The position numbers were made by a program, and so were the translations under genes. Below the pieces are notes generated by a model, which saw only the letters and a list, made by a program, of their open reading frames with translations, was not told the origin of the DNA and searched no databases. From IMG/VR virus record IMGVR_UViG_3300027985_000843, positions 124,001 to 188,000 of that record: a stretch of DNA of 64,000 bases, one strand, 5' to 3'. Position 1 is the first letter of the stretch. Every line of letters begins with the position of its first letter. This DNA comes from a virus. Positions 61,319 to 64,000 of this stretch are shown here, piece by piece.

Positions 61319-64000
61319 TCACGCGTACTTGGCTGCGAGCTTAGTTTCCAACCGAATTGCTTCTGTGAGAGATAGTATACGAGAGAACACCAAGCAATCG
61401 TACGTGACCATCTCATTCGTAATGGCGTAAGGCGGGTTTGCCCCTATCCTCGCCCCAAACGTCGCAGCAGCATCGAGCGGTGTCCCGGTAAGCAAAACCG
61501 ACGAGGATACGCCATCCAATCGTCCTAGAAGCTGAGTTGAGGTAACACGCATCACAACCACTCGCGTTGACGCTGAAATCGTCCCAAGTGGCAACTCTCC
61601 GATTTTGGCTGTCCCATTTTTTAGAATCGCGACGTAATTTGAGGCGTTGCGGTATATCTGGAACCCATTAGAGTTGGACCCAGCTTCTCCAGTATCCCAA
61701 AGATACTTGGTTCCAGACACATCGGCCCCTTGTTTCCATGTCATTACCAACGTTCCGCCGTTACCGTCATTGAGGCATTTGACGGCAGTCGTCGCACCAG
61801 CAGCAGAATCCACAATCCCATCGTCAACCGCGAAGGAGATTCCTCCGGTCGCAATGTCTTCCCAAGGCATGTACCCTGCGGAAGCCTGTGTTAGATTGTT
61901 TGCCGTAGCCCCAGCACGCGGAGTCACGGCGACGAGGGACTCATTGACTACAGAAGCAGCATCGATTTCAAACCACGAACCAACGCCGGCAGTGATTGTC
62001 ATGACTCCGAACCGGAAACCAGGAGAAGGCAACGTGAAATCGCCCTCAACGAGACCCCAATTCGTCGAGGTATAAGGCCAGCCCACCTCAGTGCCCGACC
62101 CACCACCAGCACCAACAGTAACCCCCGATGATGCACGCATGGCTATACGTAAATAGTACCGATTCCCAGACGTGCCGAGCTTGTAGACATCGATCGCCCC
62201 ACCTCCGTTGTCGGTCACGCGCATATTACGTATGCCCTCATAGGGAGACGCTGACTCCTTAGACAACGTGGCACCTGCTCCAGACAGATACGCAGAAGTA
62301 TCAACCCCGTCCATGTTGAAGTCTGTGCTGTTTAATTGTGGCGCGTATGTGTAAGCCCCCTCGTACAACGGATCCACCCACGTCACGAGCCCAGCCCAAC
62401 CCTCAAGCTCCGCGTCAGAAAGCTCGTCATAGGAGAGCGGGATGTTGTGCTTGTTCGACAACATCCTCTCGACGTTTGCACGCTCGGCATCCGTGAGAGC
62501 GGTAGGACGAAACATGACATCGGCGTGCGAGCCCGTCATTGCGTACCCAACACCACCATATCCAAAGTTCATTGGGTAAGAGGGCAAGCCAGCAATAAAC
62601 CCAGAAGTGGACGCTGTGTTGTGCACTAAAACGCCATCGATCCAGATCTTGAACGATCCTCCGAGACCTTCGTGAACCATCACCAGCTGGAACGGCTTGT
62701 TTGCGATGATCGCACCCGTCGGCAAGCTGGTAGACCAAGCCGGAGCACCCGTACCATTCGCAATATAGATGGTGATCACACCAGTGGACGGCGACACGAG
62801 CACGAGTATCCCAAACTGGGTGAACGTATTGAAGTTTCCAAAGATGGCACTTGAATCCGAAGTGACACTGAACACACCAGCTATCGAAAAAGGTCGGCCA
62901 TCATGCAAGAAATCGAACGCGCCGTTGGGTAGGTTCGAGGCATTCCTGTCAGTCGAGCTTGTGTCGTACCTGACCCATCCCGTATTCGGATCGATCCACG
63001 ACATGGCCGTAGCACTCGCCTGAACGATGCTCCCGCACGGATCGTCAAGGTCTATCACTTCGATCTGGTCAAATTCAACCCATGATCCAACAATGGTGCC
63101 AATCGAGCCCACATACAGTGTTGTGTTTCCACCGCACAGAACCACGACATCAAAGTATTGCCAATCCGTGTTTGCCTCGCCGTCCCATCCTGCGTTCAGC
63201 CCGCACAGCACGCGTGGCGCTTGCGACGCCGTGGACGAACGCGCCCACCCACGCAACCTATAGGTGTGGCCTAGCGTAAGTATTCCGCTTTGGGTAGCGT
63301 AGAACGTGGCGGCCGTGCACGTCACGCGTAGGACTTGTGTTCCGTCTCCTGATGGCGAGCCACTTTCCTTGGTTAGTGTTGCATCGACTGCTGCCCACGA
63401 TGCAACCCCTACATATTCCATCCTCCCATCGTTGCAGCGATTGAGACCGGGGCCCCTCGCTTCAATGCCGACGACAGAGTGATTCGTGCCAGGGTTCACC
63501 TCGTCATACTCAGAATAAGTCGTTCCGACGGTCCACAACCGGGCGATGTTCACCGTTGCGGTGAATTCCCCCATGTCGAGCAGTGTCCAATCGGTGAGCG
63601 ACGTTTGTGCAAAGATGCTTCCGTCATGATACATGCGAGCATCGGAGGACCCGTCGCCTCTGCCATAAACCCCCACATCCGAGTAGCGATTGCCGACGGT
63701 TAGAAATGCAACAGGTATCGTGTACGGGTTGGCCGTGCCGTTGTAGGCTACGCGCATCCCGTTGCCAACCAGTCCAGTGACGGTCGTGAGCACTGCATCG
63801 TTGACAGGTGCCCAGCCAGTTGTGGTCTCCAGTGAAGTGTTCGGGAGACTCGGCGGTGGAGCATACGTCACGCTCAGCGGGTCCCCCACCGGATCGATCC
63901 ACCACGCATCCCCCAGGTCCGCGAAAGTGAAGGGGGTCGTTCCCCCGCGCACCACGCCGCAACCGACACCACAACCGATACCATCCGCCCCACGAGGAGT
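61319..64000 (-). CDS. Large modular adhesin, 5' end outside the window
   Basis: The frame is open through the right edge: 15 codons upstream of a GTG at 63955 stay in frame (ADGIGCGVGCGVVRGG), so the true start probably lies beyond 64000. At least 893 codons are present. Galactose-binding-like modules occur three times (about residues 35-155, 185-300 and 545-670 counted from the GTG) and LamG-like modules twice (about 340-500 and 715-875). The final helix LTEAIRLETKLAAKYA ends the protein. The module types match the next three adhesins, suggesting duplication and swapping. It is probably a tail fibre or receptor-binding protein. Confidence 0.8.
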   Translation of the reverse strand, partial: TPRGADGIGCGVGCGVVRGGTTPFTFADLGDAWWIDPVGDPLSVTYAPPPSLPNTSLETTTGWAPVNDAVLTTVTGLVGNGMRVAYNGTANPYTIPVAFLTVGNRYSDVGVYGRGDGSSDARMYHDGSIFAQTSLTDWTLLDMGEFTATVNIARLWTVGTTYSEYDEVNPGTNHSVVGIEARGPGLNRCNDGRMEYVGVASWAAVDATLTKESGSPSGDGTQVLRVTCTAATFYATQSGILTLGHTYRLRGWARSSTASQAPRVLCGLNAGWDGEANTDWQYFDVVVLCGGNTTLYVGSIGTIVGSWVEFDQIEVIDLDDPCGSIVQASATAMSWIDPNTGWVRYDTSSTDRNASNLPNGAFDFLHDGRPFSIAGVFSVTSDSSAIFGNFNTFTQFGILVLVSPSTGVITIYIANGTGAPAWSTSLPTGAIIANKPFQLVMVHEGLGGSFKIWIDGVLVHNTASTSGFIAGLPSYPMNFGYGGVGYAMTGSHADVMFRPTALTDAERANVERMLSNKHNIPLSYDELSDAELEGWAGLVTWVDPLYEGAYTYAPQLNSTDFNMDGVDTSAYLSGAGATLSKESASPYEGIRNMRVTDNGGGAIDVYKLGTSGNRYYLRIAMRASSGVTVGAGGGSGTEVGWPYTSTNWGLVEGDFTLPSPGFRFGVMTITAGVGSWFEIDAASVVNESLVAVTPRAGATANNLTQASAGYMPWEDIATGGISFAVDDGIVDSAAGATTAVKCLNDGNGGTLVMTWKQGADVSGTKYLWDTGEAGSNSNGFQIYRNASNYVAILKNGTAKIGELPLGTISASTRVVVMRVTSTQLLGRLDGVSSSVLLTGTPLDAAATFGARIGANPPYAITNEMVTYDCLVFSRILSLTEAIRLETKLAAKYA

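Noticed and set aside
55517-64000. Diversity-generating retroelement acting on the adhesins
   Set aside because: No reverse transcriptase gene or template/variable repeat pair was found in the window.
1-64000. tRNA genes, CRISPR arrays, insertion sequences or attachment sites
   Set aside because: No cloverleaf-like sequence, regular spaced repeats, transposase or integrase gene was seen on either strand by reading; a tRNA scan would be needed to be certain.
1-64000. A contractile injection system or tailocin instead of a phage
   Set aside because: The block contains a helicase, an HU protein, a homing endonuclease, neck proteins and a long tape measure, which fit a replicating phage better; capsid genes are probably outside the window.

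Overview
The window is a continuous block of tailed-phage DNA with a contractile (myovirus-type) tail, probably from a large or jumbo phage. The base composition is G+C rich. Every gene I can support lies on the minus strand, so transcription runs from position 64000 down to 1. Genes are packed with TGATG, TAATG, TAGTG or ATGA junctions or gaps of a few bases; the longest gaps are about 120-140 nt. No capsid, portal, terminase, integrase or tRNA gene was seen, so this is one piece of a larger genome. The host cannot be named from the sequence. A peptidoglycan-cleaving domain in a baseplate protein implies a walled bacterium.

Layout in order of transcription. 64000-55500: an array of modular adhesins (galactose-binding-like, LamG-like, PKD and leucine-rich modules), probably receptor-binding fibres. 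55500-51300: small virion proteins with Ig/IPT-like repeats. 51300-46700: neck/connector genes. 46700-44300: a coiled-coil protein, a Dps-like ferritin with a complete ferroxidase ligand set, and an actin-fold ATPase. 44300-38260: a probable tail-completion protein, an FmdB-type zinc ribbon and a very large (1431-residue) tail sheath. 38260-36860: a free-standing homing endonuclease. 36860-29330: a beta-rich unknown protein, an HU-type DNA-binding protein, a UvrD/Rep-type helicase with a long N-terminal extension, and three unknown genes. 29300-22640: major tail tube, two chaperone-position genes and the tape measure. 22640-1: the baseplate, with two related hub-associated proteins (one carrying a lytic transglycosylase domain), the gp27-like hub, gp5-like spike, spike-tip candidate, a 2004-residue structural protein, a gp25-like wedge and a Baseplate_J protein that runs off the left edge.

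The late genes build neck, tail, baseplate and fibres. Four parts are less ordinary: (1) the actin-like ATPase next to the Dps-like protein inside the tail operon; (2) a DNA-metabolism and homing-endonuclease block that separates sheath from tube; (3) a 12-base leader motif (minus strand AGACCCAGATCC) in front of the sheath and actin genes, with a degenerate copy before the tube; (4) repeated beta modules shared by sheath, baseplate and neck proteins. All functions are inferred from reading the sequence. No database search or structure prediction was run.
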